Shown here piece after piece: positions 29,601 through 38,597 of a stretch of DNA of 63,731 bases. Below the pieces are notes generated by a model. That model was not told the DNA's origin. It saw nothing but the letters and a program-made list of their open reading frames with translations, and made no database searches. Source of the stretch: CAJQQY01 sp045104975 (GTDB lineage Bacteria > Bacteroidota > Bacteroidia > Chitinophagales > Saprospiraceae). The position numbers were made by a program, and so were the translations under genes. Every line of letters begins with the position of its first letter. Position 1 is the stretch's first letter. The DNA lies in NCBI GenBank assembly GCA_045104975.1, contig JBGCCY010000125.1, forward strand, positions 1 to 63,731, in the 5' to 3' direction.

Positions 29601-31914
29601 TTGGGTCAGAGGTAATATTTCCAGTACCGGTTGTTGTCCAAAGATATTTGAATTCAATCCCTGCTGAAGAATTTGATCCATCCAATTGTACTTCTAAAAT
29701 ATCACAAGTCAATATCCGATCAGGTCCTGCATTTGAGATAGGAAGATCTGCATCTTGGATAACCATCGTCGTATCGCTTGCCGTACATCCATTAATGGTA
29801 TCGGTTACTGTCAAAATATACTCACCTGCAGTAGTTACTGTAGGCATTAATGAAGTTTCACCAGACCCAATATCCCCACCAATTGTTGTCCATAAATAAG
29901 TAACGTCTCCAGTCGATGAACCTGTCCCATCCAACATTATAGAGGGAGTAGTACAATTAATTTCATCATTCATATCCGAAACTACCACAGTTGGTTCTAC
30001 CAAATTAGCTCCCACAACCACCAAGGCTTCATCAGTACATTGACTATAAGTATTCATAATTGTCAAAGTATAAGTGCCTACTGCATTGACGGTTGGCATT
30101 GTCGTATTTTCATTTGTTATGGTACCTGGTCCTGACCAAGCGTAAGTTATAAGTGATCCTGAAGAAGAAGCACTTCCATCCAAAGTCACTTCTGGATTAG
30201 TACAAGTTATATCTGGACCAAGAGCAGCACTTGCTGTAGGTGTATCATTATTTAATGCAATCTCTAGCGTATCTGTAGCCATACATCCAGTACCAACTTC
30301 AGTCACGGTAAAAATAAATGTACCTTCTTCATCAATCGTAGGATTAGGCGTGTTTTGATCCATTACAAAGCTTCCACCAATTGTAGTCCAAGCATAAGTA
30401 TAATTTCCAATTGGATCAACTGTTCCATCCAATTCCAATACAGTCACAGCACAATTCAAAGTATCAGCTTCTCCTGCATCCACAATTGGAGGTACTACAT
30501 CACCTTCCACAAAACTAAAAGCTGTAGCCGAACATCCATTTAAAGTATCGGTAACTATTAAGTCATAAGATCCTACTGCATTGACAGTTGCCATTAACGT
30601 ATTTCCACCCAAAATGGTAGCAGTTCCTCCACCATGAATCCATTCATAAATAATATCAGTTCCTGTTGATGAACCTGTTCCATCCAGTACCGTAGTTGGT
30701 TCAGCACAACTAATCGTATCTAAAGTTTCAGACATCGCAGTTGGAGCAATAAAATTTCCAAAAAGGCTAAAGCTAGAAGAAAAAACATTAGCAGGCATAC
30801 TCGAATCTGTAATGGTAACCGTATAACTACCTACATCTAATCCAGTCAAATCTTGAGTCGTACTATCATTACTCCATAGATAAGTATAAGGTCCTGTTCC
30901 CCCTGTTACTGAAATATTAATTGCTCCTCCATCGGCATCATAACAATTAGGTTGAGTCAAAGTACTATTAGTAATAAAAATGGTTTGTTGTATATTGATT
31001 TTACCACCTTCTGACTGCAATCCCAAATTATCTGTATTTCCAAATTGAATTACTTCAACTGGAATCGGATTATCATCAAATACAATACAAGTCATGTCAT
31101 TCACACTTCCAATCACCGTGAAACACATTTCAAAAATAGTAGTTCCATCTGCTACGGTTACTCCATTAAATGGATCATTATCATTATCGTTCCAAGAAAA
31201 ACCAATCAATCCTGTACTCGCATTACTCACTCCAAAAGAACTTACATCCAAATCCGATAAATTAAATGCGGTTACAGAATCATATTGCAACACAGAAGCA
31301 TCCCAATTTATCGCACTCTGAATACTTTCCAAATCATTAAAATTAGTCACACTTACTGGTAAACAGAATGACGCTCCTGGCGCATAAATTTCATTAGGCA
31401 TCGTAAAAATCAAAGGCGTTGGAACAGTTACATTTCCACCCTGAGTCACCAAATTCATAGGAGTAAACACGCCATTATTATTTGCCAAAACATCAATAAA
31501 CGTTGGTGTTCCAGTAAAATCAACTAGAGCACTACTACCTCCTGGTCCAACTACAGTAAAACATATTCGAAAAAATAAATCCCCAGCTGGCATAGTTACA
31601 CCTGAGGGGGAAGATGAAGAAAAGGAAAAAGTAGAAATTCCCGAAGCACTTCCTGTGGTATTAATATTTGCTCCTGCAAAATTTGGATTTAATGCCTCGA
31701 TAGACGTGAGTTCCAATATCGTTTCATCCCAATTAATGGAAAATTGCAAGGCAACTATGTTGGTCAAGTTTTCAGCAGTCACATTCATACAAAATGAACT
31801 TCCGACACCAGCACTTTCATCTTCTAAGGTAAAAATGGCGTCTTGACTTTGAACTTGTAAAATTGTAATGAGTAGGAAAAATCCTGTAACAATGGTTTTA
31901 ATTATATTTATCAT
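26626..31914 (-). CDS. 1762-residue gliding-associated (CHU_C) surface protein with cohesin-like and Ig-like repeats
   Basis: Signal peptide at 1-23 (L-Q-V-Q-S-Q). Two cohesin-like domains follow at about 24-165 and 166-305 (L-Q-F-S-I-N-W-D-E-T-I-L-E-L; I-N-W-D-A-S-V-L-Q-Y), then one SprB repeat at about 312-385. Thirteen PKD/Ig-like repeats of about 83 residues run to about 1500, with the pattern L-D-G-(S/T)-x-S-S-(T/S)-G and x-Y-x-L-x-V-T-D-T-x-x-G-C. Next are one degenerate repeat, a Big_9/cadherin-like domain at about 1570-1660 and a CHU_C tail at about 1670-1762 (T-P-N-D-D-G-L-N-D-V-F, F-N-R-W-G). CHU_C tails go with T9SS export. It lies next to porP/sprF on the same strand, which fits secretion and surface attachment. 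Binding target unknown. Confidence 0.9.
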   Translation of the reverse strand: MINIIKTIVTGFFLLITILQVQSQDAIFTLEDESAGVGSSFCMNVTAENLTNIVALQFSINWDETILELTSIEALNPNFAGANINTTGSASGISTFSFSSSSPSGVTMPAGDLFFRICFTVVGPGGSSALVDFTGTPTFIDVLANNNGVFTPMNLVTQGGNVTVPTPLIFTMPNEIYAPGASFCLPVSVTNFNDLESIQSAINWDASVLQYDSVTAFNLSDLDVSSFGVSNASTGLIGFSWNDNDNDPFNGVTVADGTTIFEMCFTVIGSVNDMTCIVFDDNPIPVEVIQFGNTDNLGLQSEGGKINIQQTIFITNSTLTQPNCYDADGGAINISVTGGTGPYTYLWSNDSTTQDLTGLDVGSYTVTITDSSMPANVFSSSFSLFGNFIAPTAMSETLDTISCAEPTTVLDGTGSSTGTDIIYEWIHGGGTATILGGNTLMATVNAVGSYDLIVTDTLNGCSATAFSFVEGDVVPPIVDAGEADTLNCAVTVLELDGTVDPIGNYTYAWTTIGGSFVMDQNTPNPTIDEEGTFIFTVTEVGTGCMATDTLEIALNNDTPTASAALGPDITCTNPEVTLDGSASSSGSLITYAWSGPGTITNENTTMPTVNAVGTYTLTIMNTYSQCTDEALVVVGANLVEPTVVVSDMNDEINCTTPSIMLDGTGSSTGDVTYLWTTIGGDIGSGETSLMPTVTTAGEYILTVTDTINGCTASDTTMVIQDADLPISNAGPDRILTCDILEVQLDGSNSSAGIEFKYLWTTTGTGNITSDPTSIAPFVDAGGVYTLQVLDTINNCTATSSMTVSLDTIAPIPNPVASGVLTCSLPQILLSQGTPVGNNIILGWDVIAGTIAGANAQGDLIIDSAGIFQLTLTNNDNGCKDSASIVVMQNIVEPIADAGEDFELDCGQTTATLDGSSSSTGTDYIYQWTALSGNAPGNPTTLTPTISSIGEYLIIVTDTINGCMNMDTVVVTESDDYPIVEAGANGTITCTNPEISLDASLVSSSGPGYFIEWVAADGSGVVIDGNENTLMPTINEPGAYILTITNTNNNCSATDQLFVSSNNTPPIAMVVQDTIEFDCDEPTAMLDGTGSTTTGVEYFWKTTDGNIAGGQGTLIAEANIGGTYMLCVTNTDNGCADTATVFVEPMNPAPILSVEFTSNITCSTPIVTLDASGTVLLPNQIFNWVTGPNGNYIPGTTDGFMPMVNTQAFYTLVVTDTITGCVYQDGALVLVDSSLVMASAMADGNIDCVTDLVNLEATVNASTMDVIYNWTASMGGNITSPDPTQLMIQVDAAGIYEFVALDTVTGCTDTISLEVLSDTDAPIADAGMETELPCTATSIFLDGSGSSTGDDFVYLWTTTGTGSIVTGTETNLNPEVDAIGTYTLTVTDTTNGCFATDQVNVISSQAVDAIAATPVNLDCGVISILLDGTGSTTGPTITYLWTQSNGGTIDLDEETLMPQVSSPGTYTLLVTDTQSGCTATTDVEVVFNNSLALADAGDDLAVCETTTNLEGNLPTDVTGIWLSLGSSIPTDPANPTTAVTNLQPGANVFIWTLSALGCPEYSSDTVIVTVDEISITNDDTYNMLENEVLDFDVSTNDVVGVGQFTDLTGVANGTLNNLGGGGFTYTPNLDFIGTETFEYEFCSDICLDACDTSLVTITVNVKDPLPIDSLLEQTINTITPNDDGLNDVFIFDILIQYPNEFVNNELIVFNRWGDIVYEAKPYNNDWGGTNQNGKPLPEGTYYYILRLDFAAGLILKGDVTILR
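27410..30760 (-). repeat. Thirteen tandem PKD/Ig-like repeats
   Basis: In-frame repeats of about 83 codons (about 250 bp), each with two Cys about 50 residues apart and the core L-D-G-(S/T)-x-S-S. Copies are clearly related but diverged at DNA level. Confidence 0.8.
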
Positions 31915-32056
31915 CTTTAGAGTTTGATATATTATTGGGTCTTGTCTTTCGACAAGTCAGATGTTCATTTTTTTAATAAAAATTAAACACACTATTTTTG
32001 TCCTTTATTAAAAATTAAATACTCGCTGATAATTCTAATCTGACTTTTGAATTTAT

Positions 32057-33010
32057 TTATTTATTTAGGGAAAATGCCAAATTAATCTCATGTGAACTTC
32101 CTGCTGCAGGTCCGAAAGTATTGTAAGAATAATCGAATCCATATCCGATTTTAAAAATGTTATCCCAGCCTAAATTTTCACCTAAATTAAATCCAGTTTC
32201 CAAATGAAAAGTCCCTGCAGTAGAGAGTCCTGTACCTAGCCACATGTTGCTTGGGAATTGGTAACGAATATTAAAATCTACAGATACTGGCACATTTGGC
32301 GCATATTTTACCCACACAGAAGGTTCTAAATATCCATCGTTATCGAAGTAATGATACAATCCAAGTAGTCCATAAAAATGTTGAATTCTTTGAGTCGTAA
32401 AATCTCCATTCTCATCTTTAAAATTCAAATTCAAACCAAACACTTGAGGAACAGAAATTCCTGAATAAAATAAATCATCCGATAAGAATCCACTTTCAAT
32501 TGTTCTATAAAAATAAACACCCAATCCTACGTCTGGAAATATCTTCGACTGATCTTCCATACTTACAATATCACCTGGATCTCTTACAAATAACTCAGAA
32601 GAGTTGACACGATATTGCACCACTCCAGCAGTCAAGCCAATCGACAATCCGCTGTATTCTATATCATCTGAAATGATTCCAGCTATTCGACCATAAGCTC
32701 CGGTAAAACCAGTTGGACCTGTTTGGTCATTGATTAAATATCCTCCAACCATTAATCCTACTCCACCTGTTTCCATCACATATTCTCCTCGAATAGTTTG
32801 GGTCACAGGATGAGCATCAAATCCGACCCATTGAGTTCGGTAAGAAATACCAAAGGAAAGATTCTGCTCTGAAGTATGAAAATCACCGTTAATCGCAGCA
32901 GGATTAAGGAGGCCAACATTCTGGCGATATTGTGTAAATAAGGGGATTTGCTGTGCAGATAATGCATGGCAGAAAAGAAACAGGGTTACTGTTAGGTATA
33001 ACCGATTCAT
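32057..33010 (-). CDS. PorP/SprF family type IX secretion-associated outer-membrane protein
   Basis: A 317-residue protein if started at the ATG 33008-33010, which puts a clean signal peptide at the N-terminus (M-N-R-L-Y-L-T-V ... L-S-A-Q-Q); the longer frame from 33040 would add ten polar residues before it. The mature protein starts with P-L-F-T-Q-Y-R-Q-N, then L-N-P-A-A, which is the PorP/SprF signature, and continues as a beta-barrel with aromatic strands and G-Y-G-F-D-Y near the end. PorP/SprF proteins in this group are encoded beside large CHU_C proteins and help to export or anchor them. The adjacent 1762-residue gene is the likely client. Confidence 0.9.
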   Translation of the reverse strand: MNRLYLTVTLFLFCHALSAQQIPLFTQYRQNVGLLNPAAINGDFHTSEQNLSFGISYRTQWVGFDAHPVTQTIRGEYVMETGGVGLMVGGYLINDQTGPTGFTGAYGRIAGIISDDIEYSGLSIGLTAGVVQYRVNSSELFVRDPGDIVSMEDQSKIFPDVGLGVYFYRTIESGFLSDDLFYSGISVPQVFGLNLNFKDENGDFTTQRIQHFYGLLGLYHYFDNDGYLEPSVWVKYAPNVPVSVDFNIRYQFPSNMWLGTGLSTAGTFHLETGFNLGENLGWDNIFKIGYGFDYSYNTFGPAAGSSHEINLAFSLNK

Positions 33011-33192
33011 GGGGCTCAATTTGTTTTTATTAATGCGCAAAATTACTTAAAAATACTTGGCGTGAGTATTTTTATCCATTAATTTTTTGGATAAAAATTA
33101 GCACTTTTTGAATGTAAGCTTCAGAGAAAAAAAGATTTGAGATTCAAAAAAAGAGGGAAAACATAAATAAAAAACAGTAATACAAAGGTAGA

Positions 33193-33243
33193 AAATAGAA
33201 ACCACTTTTTGTGTTTTTCAAATACAAAAAGTGATTTCTATTT
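33193..33243 (-). terminator. Hairpin after the tandem cargo genes
   Basis: A 20-bp stem with one mismatch (33193-33212 with 33224-33243, 11-base loop) directly after the stop of the minus-strand gene at 33255. It lacks a long T-tract, so it may act as terminator or as mRNA 3' stabiliser. Confidence 0.6.
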
Positions 33244-33254
33244 AGTTAAAAATT

Positions 33255-34523
33255 TTATTTCTTTACAAATGATTCTGTCTGTATTCCGTCCGCTGTTTTT
33301 AAACTTAAAAAATAAGTCCCGGTAGGAAATTCACTAAATCCAATTTCTAGTAATAATTCTTTTTGATCAAAATTTCTCGAAAAAACTTGTTGGCCTAAAA
33401 TATTGATAATCGAAATTTCAAAATCTTCTACATTTTGTAACAATGCTTTTACGTTTAATTTATCTGCAACTGGATTTGGAAAAATTTGGAAAAAATCTAA
33501 ACCAGAAGGTACATTTGCTATTCCAGTTATTCCTTCTCCATTTACATATTCACTTCCTACGATGAACAATTTATTATCTATAGGATTTTGCCAAACGACT
33601 TGAAGTGGAATAATTTCATCGGTAAATGATAACACTTCGGTTGGAGAAGAAACATCTGACAGCGCTTTAAATTTTAAAGTCAATATTAATCCACCATCTG
33701 GCAAATTGGATGGAGGCAAAACAACCAATGAAGGAAGTAATCCTTGAGATAATTCCAAAGTACTTACCTCTGCTGAAACACCTTGAGCTGCAGAAGTTGA
33801 AATAGTTTCGAATTCTAAAATAGCTGGATCCCACTTAAAGGTTTGTTGAAAACCAACTATATCTAAAAAATCTTCGATAGTAATTTCAAATAGAACATCA
33901 TCTCCTGTTTGAAACATTTCATTTGAAATTGTGAAAATTGGAGCGGGCGCACTAGCAGGTGCAGGCATATGATCGGAATCAATTGCAACATCCCCCCTTT
34001 TGATGGCAATAAAATCTGCATCAATTATATCACTCATTATATTTGAAATATAAATTTCATTTGGATTTGTATTTGGCATCAAAAAATTATAATCAGTATC
34101 AATACCGTTCCATATATTTGGAATGCCATCATCTTCATGCAAAATTAGCGGGTACAATTTAACGAGATCCAACGTGGTAACAGACGCACTATTATTTACA
34201 TCTGCTGCCCAGTATTGATATTGATTCAGTACATCAATTCCCAAAACAACTTTCCTCATAATCGCAGCATCCAAAACGCTAATGCCATCAAACTTCTCAA
34301 AAAACCCAGTAGCTGTCATTCCACAAGAATGATTTAGAGGTACATCTGTAAATTCATAATTTCCGCCCACATCAGTCGTAACAGTTCCATCGCAGGATAC
34401 TTCAATGTCAGGCACAGGATCGCCATTGTGCCGAGTTACTTTTCCGGAAATACTAAATTGAGCAGAAAAAACAGTAGGAAATAAGAACATCCCTATCATT
34501 AAAAAGAAGTAGTTTTTTTTCAT
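33255..34523 (-). CDS. T9SS cargo protein with dockerin-like and cohesin-like domains (paralogue 2)
   Basis: A 422-residue secreted protein: signal peptide (1-21), a CarboxypepD_reg/CNA-B-like domain with S-I-S-G-K-V and D-V-G-G-N-Y-E-F, a dockerin-like region at about 75-130 with V-T-T-L-D-L-V, a linker with D-F-I-A-I-K-R-G-D-V, a cohesin-like domain at about 200-320 (Q-T-F-K-W-D-P-A-I-L-E-F), and a type A T9SS sorting domain at about 340-422 ending S-F-V-K-K. It is 36 bases downstream of its paralogue at 34560 and shares domain order and much sequence with it, so this is a tandem duplication in one operon. Role is unknown; surface assembly through cohesin-dockerin contacts is a possibility only. 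Confidence 0.85.
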   Translation of the reverse strand: MKKNYFFLMIGMFLFPTVFSAQFSISGKVTRHNGDPVPDIEVSCDGTVTTDVGGNYEFTDVPLNHSCGMTATGFFEKFDGISVLDAAIMRKVVLGIDVLNQYQYWAADVNNSASVTTLDLVKLYPLILHEDDGIPNIWNGIDTDYNFLMPNTNPNEIYISNIMSDIIDADFIAIKRGDVAIDSDHMPAPASAPAPIFTISNEMFQTGDDVLFEITIEDFLDIVGFQQTFKWDPAILEFETISTSAAQGVSAEVSTLELSQGLLPSLVVLPPSNLPDGGLILTLKFKALSDVSSPTEVLSFTDEIIPLQVVWQNPIDNKLFIVGSEYVNGEGITGIANVPSGLDFFQIFPNPVADKLNVKALLQNVEDFEISIINILGQQVFSRNFDQKELLLEIGFSEFPTGTYFLSLKTADGIQTESFVKK

Positions 34524-34559
34524 GGTATATAATTTTTAGTTTCAAAAAAAATTAGCTTT

Positions 34560-35828
34560 TTACTTTTTTACAAATGATTCCGTTTGAACTCCATCCGCTG
34601 TTTTTAAACTTAGAAAATAAGTTCCTGCGGGAAATGCTCCAAAACTGATATTTAAAAACAATTCTTTTTGAGCAAATCTTTTAGCATAAACTTCTTGCCC
34701 TAAAATATTAACAATTGTAATTTCGAAATCTTCTATGTTCCCTAACAATGCTTTTACATAAAAATTATCTCCAACTGGATTTGGAAAAACTTGAAAGGAT
34801 TCCAAACCTTTCGGAGCGTTGACTATTGCAGTTGTGCCTTCTCCATTTTGATATTCTGCGTCTACAATAAATAATTCAATATTATCAGGATTTTGCCAAA
34901 TGACTTGCCTAGCAGTTATGTCATCTGAAAAAGATAATACTTCTATTGGACTAGAAATATCTGCCAATGCTTTAAAATTCAATACCATAATTACTTCTCC
35001 ATCTTCTATTTGCTCAAAATTCATTATTGACAAAGTGGGAAGTAAACCTTGAGTTGTTTCTGCATCATTTATTTCAACATTTAATCCCGCAGCACCCTCA
35101 GCAGATTGAAATTCTAAAACACTTGGATCCCATTTGAATGTTTGTTGAGAACCAACAATACCCTCAAAATCTTCAACACTCACTTCAAATTGAACGTCAT
35201 CACCGACTTGAAACGTTTCATTTGAAATTGTAAAGGTAGGGGAAGGTGCCTCTGGAGGAGCAGGCATATAATCAGAGCTAATTGCAGGGTCGCCTCTTTT
35301 TATAGCAATAAAATCAACATCTGTAATCGTATCTGTTGCCGTCACGCTAATAAAGGTAGGATTATTAATAAATGGATTACCCAAAACTTGATCCGCATCA
35401 AGGCAAATCCACATATCTTGCATAACAAAATCTATCCTCAGGGCAAGTTGAAATATTCTGACCATATCTAAAGCTGTAACTGCTTGAGAATTATTTACAT
35501 CGCCAGCCAATAATTGATACAAATCAATAGATGGGTTGATTTGCAAGATATGTTGTTGTAAAACAACTGCATCCAAAACAGTAACTTCTTCAAATTTATC
35601 AAAATTACCAGTTGCAGAAACATCACACATATAGTTCAACGGTACATCTTCAAACTCAAAATTACCATCGACATCAGTTATAACTGTACCATCACAATTC
35701 ACATTAATATCAGGCACAGGGTCACCATTGTGTCGAGTAATTTGTCCAGAAATAGAAACGGTTTGAGAAATCAACATTGTGGGAAGAAGGAATAGTCCCA
35801 CCAATAGGGCAAGGTAGATTTTTTTCAT
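34560..35828 (-). CDS. T9SS cargo protein with dockerin-like and cohesin-like domains (paralogue 1)
   Basis: About 422 residues from the chosen ATG at 35826-35828, which begins a normal signal peptide (M-K-K-I-Y-L-A-L-L). The longer frame to 35879 adds 17 Lys-rich residues that would mask it. Domain order is the same as in the next gene: CNA-B-like (I-S-G-Q-I-T-R-H-N-G-D), dockerin-like (T-V-L-D-A-V-V-L-Q-Q and T-A-L-D-M-V), F-I-A-I-K-R-G-D linker, cohesin-like (Q-T-F-K-W-D-P-S-V-L-E-F) and a type A sorting tail ending S-F-V-K-K. The intact export signals show both copies should be functional. It is the first gene of the pair. Confidence 0.85.
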   Translation of the reverse strand: MKKIYLALLVGLFLLPTMLISQTVSISGQITRHNGDPVPDINVNCDGTVITDVDGNFEFEDVPLNYMCDVSATGNFDKFEEVTVLDAVVLQQHILQINPSIDLYQLLAGDVNNSQAVTALDMVRIFQLALRIDFVMQDMWICLDADQVLGNPFINNPTFISVTATDTITDVDFIAIKRGDPAISSDYMPAPPEAPSPTFTISNETFQVGDDVQFEVSVEDFEGIVGSQQTFKWDPSVLEFQSAEGAAGLNVEINDAETTQGLLPTLSIMNFEQIEDGEVIMVLNFKALADISSPIEVLSFSDDITARQVIWQNPDNIELFIVDAEYQNGEGTTAIVNAPKGLESFQVFPNPVGDNFYVKALLGNIEDFEITIVNILGQEVYAKRFAQKELFLNISFGAFPAGTYFLSLKTADGVQTESFVKK

Positions 35829-36071
35829 GATCATGGGTTTTAAAGTTTTCAATTTAATTTTAAAGCAATCCCTATTCAAAAAACGTATTAAGTTCTAATT
35901 GTTATTAGACAAAACATTTTTTGAAAGAATGTCTTGTTACGGTTGATAAAATAATGTTGTCTAAAAGTAAAAACAGTCGAAATTAAACTGAGTTTTGGGT
36001 AGGAATTAATATTACTTAACAAATATACTTTTTTAATCACGGAAAATGAAAAATAGAACTTCTATTAACAT

Positions 36072-36116
36072 AAAAAAAGCGGTCAAGAAAAATAATTTTC
36101 CTTGACCGCTTTTATT
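36072..36116 (-). terminator. Rho-independent terminator of the mini-cargo gene
   Basis: Stem aaaagcggtcaag / cttgaccgctttt (one half at 36075-36087, the other at 36101-36113) followed by a T-run on the minus strand. Confidence 0.85.
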
Positions 36117-36146
36117 TATATTTTCAGAGTTTAGTACTCTGCTTTT

Positions 36147-36551
36147 CTATTTAAATTCTTTGATTAGCTCTCCTTCGCTTGTTTTTAAGCTAATGAAGTA
36201 TTTTCCTTTTGGAAGATTCGAAAAACCCATTGCTAGATTTAATTCATCAGTTTGGAAAGATTCTTCATAGATGCTCAATCCATCTTGATTATAAATGTGC
36301 AATACAAAAGTTTCTTTTTCCAAAAAGGAAGCAACAACTTTTACATTGTCTGAACTTTCTTGATCTAACAATTCGAATGTTTTTAAAGTGCTCAACTTTG
36401 GATCACCCTTAACAGTTTGGAGGACATGGGTATTGATTTCCGCTTGATAATTAAGCGCAATATCATGACTAATATCCATCGAATCTTGAGAAATAAGAAC
36501 TTGCGGAATAAGCATAAATGCCATCGCAAAGTGGAGTATCGATTTCTTCAT
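36147..36551 (-). CDS. Mini T9SS cargo: signal peptide, short linker and sorting domain
   Basis: 134 residues from the ATG at 36549-36551, which opens a standard signal peptide (M-K-K-S-I-L-H-F ... V-L-I-S-Q); the longer frame to 36632 adds 27 polar residues. After a linker of about 35 residues, the last 70 or so resemble a type A T9SS sorting domain (V-L-H-I-Y-N-Q-D-G, L-P-K-G-K-Y-F-I-S-L-K-T, ending K-E-F-K). The tail is close to that of the two cargo proteins just downstream on the strand. There is almost no room for a cargo domain, which is unusual. A TATATTTG on the minus strand (36611-36618) could be its -7 promoter element. Confidence 0.7.
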   Translation of the reverse strand: MKKSILHFAMAFMLIPQVLISQDSMDISHDIALNYQAEINTHVLQTVKGDPKLSTLKTFELLDQESSDNVKVVASFLEKETFVLHIYNQDGLSIYEESFQTDELNLAMGFSNLPKGKYFISLKTSEGELIKEFK

Positions 36552-36728
36552 GGGATAAAGTTTTCTTAATAAATTACTTTTCTGAATGTTTGATATGTGT
36601 TCAAGTGTCTCAAATATATGCTTTTTTTTCATAATAAAGGGGATTTAATGTTAAAACTTGACATACATGGACACTATCGTAGACGTAAAATTGGTAAAAC
36701 GTCACACAATTAAGTAATGTTCAATTTG

Positions 36729-36929
36729 TCATTTTTCTTGAAACGGCTCTTGGTGAGTAGGTTCAATTGGAACCTCTTGCGTAGCGTAACTGTAAATCAC
36801 ATAAATAGATAAAATAGTGATTATAGCTAGTGAAATAAAGGAAAATTTCCATCCCCAAATGTTTCCGAGATATTCTCCATCATCGTATTCATCGAGGAAA
36901 TGAGGCTTTTTGTTTTTATTGTCGCTCAT
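36729..36929 (-). CDS. Small single-pass membrane protein
   Basis: A 66-residue protein with an acidic and basic N-terminus (D-E-Y-D-D-G-E-Y), one membrane helix at about 30-50 (F-S-F-I-S-L-A-I-I-T-I-L-S-I-Y-V-I) and a Glu/Pro-rich tail. Composition and a clean helix favour a real gene. It is divergent from the HtrA gene. No family is recognised; it could be an envelope or assembly factor. Confidence 0.6.
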   Translation of the reverse strand: MSDNKNKKPHFLDEYDDGEYLGNIWGWKFSFISLAIITILSIYVIYSYATQEVPIEPTHQEPFQEK

Positions 36930-37150
36930 TCGAATATTTAATTAAAATTTAAAAAAAAGTGAACTTCTTTAGCTCGTTACAGTTAAAATATATCAATGAC
37001 TTATATTTGACAAAGTTATTTTCTGAGGGCAAAGTTATTGAAAATTAAGTCTTCCTAATATTGATTCTTTGTTGAATATATAAGATTTCATCCCTATCTT
37101 GGTTTTAATATGAATATTTAGATTTTCCCAACAATTACATTCCTAAAAAT

Positions 37151-38584
37151 ATGAAAAGAACTGGATTTTTAATTTTATTGGTTTCTGTGGTAAGTTCTTT
37201 CTTTACCGTGATGATTTATAAACATTTTGACTCTCCTCAGCAAGTCATCATTCGAGAATCCTCTCCTGTCAAATATACCAACTATACAGATCGACTTTTT
37301 TCTGATGTCGCCAAACGACAATTTCTATCCTCAGCTCCTACTAATTTTACTTCTGCTGCAGGAGTAGTTACACCAGCTGTAGTCAATATTCGAGCTACCA
37401 CAGAAAATGATTTTGATCTTTGGGGCGGCTATGGAGGTTCAACTGGTTCAGGAGTAATTATTTCTCCTGATGGCTATATTGTAACTAACAATCACGTGGT
37501 GGAGGATAGTGATGATTTAGAGATTACTTTATTTGATAAAAGAAAAATGGAAGCAAAGGTGATCGGAACCGATCCTTCCACCGATTTAGCATTAATAAAA
37601 ATTACGGACGAACGAAATTTTCCTTTTTTGCAAATGGGAAATTCTGATTCTCTTTTAGTGGGAGAATGGGTGCTTGCTGTTGGTAATCCTTTTAACTTGG
37701 AAAGTACCGTTACTGCTGGAATCATCAGCGCTAAAGGGCGAAATATTAATATCCTTGAAGATGATTATTCTATCGAATCTTTTATCCAAACTGATGCGGC
37801 TGTCAATCCTGGAAATAGTGGTGGCGCCTTAGTCAACACCAATGGAGAATTAGTTGGAATCAATACGGCAATCATCACTCGATCTGGAAAATACGAAGGT
37901 TATTCATTTGCCATTCCTGTTAACTTAGCTCAAAAAATCATTCGAGATTTAAAAGATTTTGGAGTCGTTCAGCGAGGATTTTTAGGGATTTTCCCAGAAG
38001 AAATTACAGAAGAGACGGCAGAGAGTTTAGGTTTAACTACCTTAAATGGCGCTTATATTTCGAGAGTAAATGGAAATAGTGCCGCTGAAGATGCTGGACT
38101 CGAAGCGAAAGATGTCATCGTTGGAATCAATGGAAATGATATAAACTCTGTTCCGGAATTACAAGAACAAGTCGCTCGATTTAGACCCGGAAATACCATC
38201 ACCATTGAATTTATTCGTGATGGAAAAAAACGTAAAACAGAAGTCACTCTCAAAAATAAAAGTAATACCACTTCTTTAATTGGAGCAAGAGATGATGACT
38301 TATTGATGCGTCTAGGATTTGAATTAAGAGAAATGACTGATCGAGAAAGAAAGAAATTGAAAATCGGCTCAGGAGTTTATGTGGTAAGTATTTTGCGAGG
38401 GAGCGCCATTGAAAAAACGCAAATGGATCCAGGTTATATCATCACTAAAGTAAATGATAAAAGAGTAAGTTCAGTCGATGAAATAATTACTGAATTTAAA
38501 AATACGAAAGGTACGGTGATGCTCGAAGGATTTTATGAGAACTTCCCCGGTGAGTATTATTATGCTTTTAAAGTAGAACAATAA
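37151..38584 (+). CDS. HtrA/Deg-family periplasmic serine protease with two PDZ domains
   Basis: A 477-residue envelope protease. The N-terminal hydrophobic helix (about 5-22) is a signal or anchor. The trypsin-like domain has the full triad H115 (T-N-N-H-V-V-E), D145 (S-T-D-L-A-L-I-K) and S223 (N-P-G-N-S-G-G-A). Two PDZ domains follow at about 275-365 and 380-470 (R-G-F-L-G-I ... G-V-Y-V-V-S-I). HtrA proteases degrade misfolded envelope proteins, which suits a cell exporting many giant proteins. A TATATTTG at 37002-37009 may be a -7 element, but its -33 box is poor. Alone on its strand. Confidence 0.93.
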   Translation: MKRTGFLILLVSVVSSFFTVMIYKHFDSPQQVIIRESSPVKYTNYTDRLFSDVAKRQFLSSAPTNFTSAAGVVTPAVVNIRATTENDFDLWGGYGGSTGSGVIISPDGYIVTNNHVVEDSDDLEITLFDKRKMEAKVIGTDPSTDLALIKITDERNFPFLQMGNSDSLLVGEWVLAVGNPFNLESTVTAGIISAKGRNINILEDDYSIESFIQTDAAVNPGNSGGALVNTNGELVGINTAIITRSGKYEGYSFAIPVNLAQKIIRDLKDFGVVQRGFLGIFPEEITEETAESLGLTTLNGAYISRVNGNSAAEDAGLEAKDVIVGINGNDINSVPELQEQVARFRPGNTITIEFIRDGKKRKTEVTLKNKSNTTSLIGARDDDLLMRLGFELREMTDRERKKLKIGSGVYVVSILRGSAIEKTQMDPGYIITKVNDKRVSSVDEIITEFKNTKGTVMLEGFYENFPGEYYYAFKVEQ

Positions 38585-38597
38585 GTGCTTAATTGTT

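Noticed and set aside
31941..31956. Small hairpin cttgtc-tttc-gacaag between the CHU_C gene and porP/sprF
   Set aside because: Only a 6-bp stem and no T-tract on either strand.
33255..35828. Classical cellulosome
   Set aside because: No glycoside hydrolases or scaffoldin with multiple cohesins accompany these genes; the cohesin- and dockerin-like parts are fused to T9SS tails instead.
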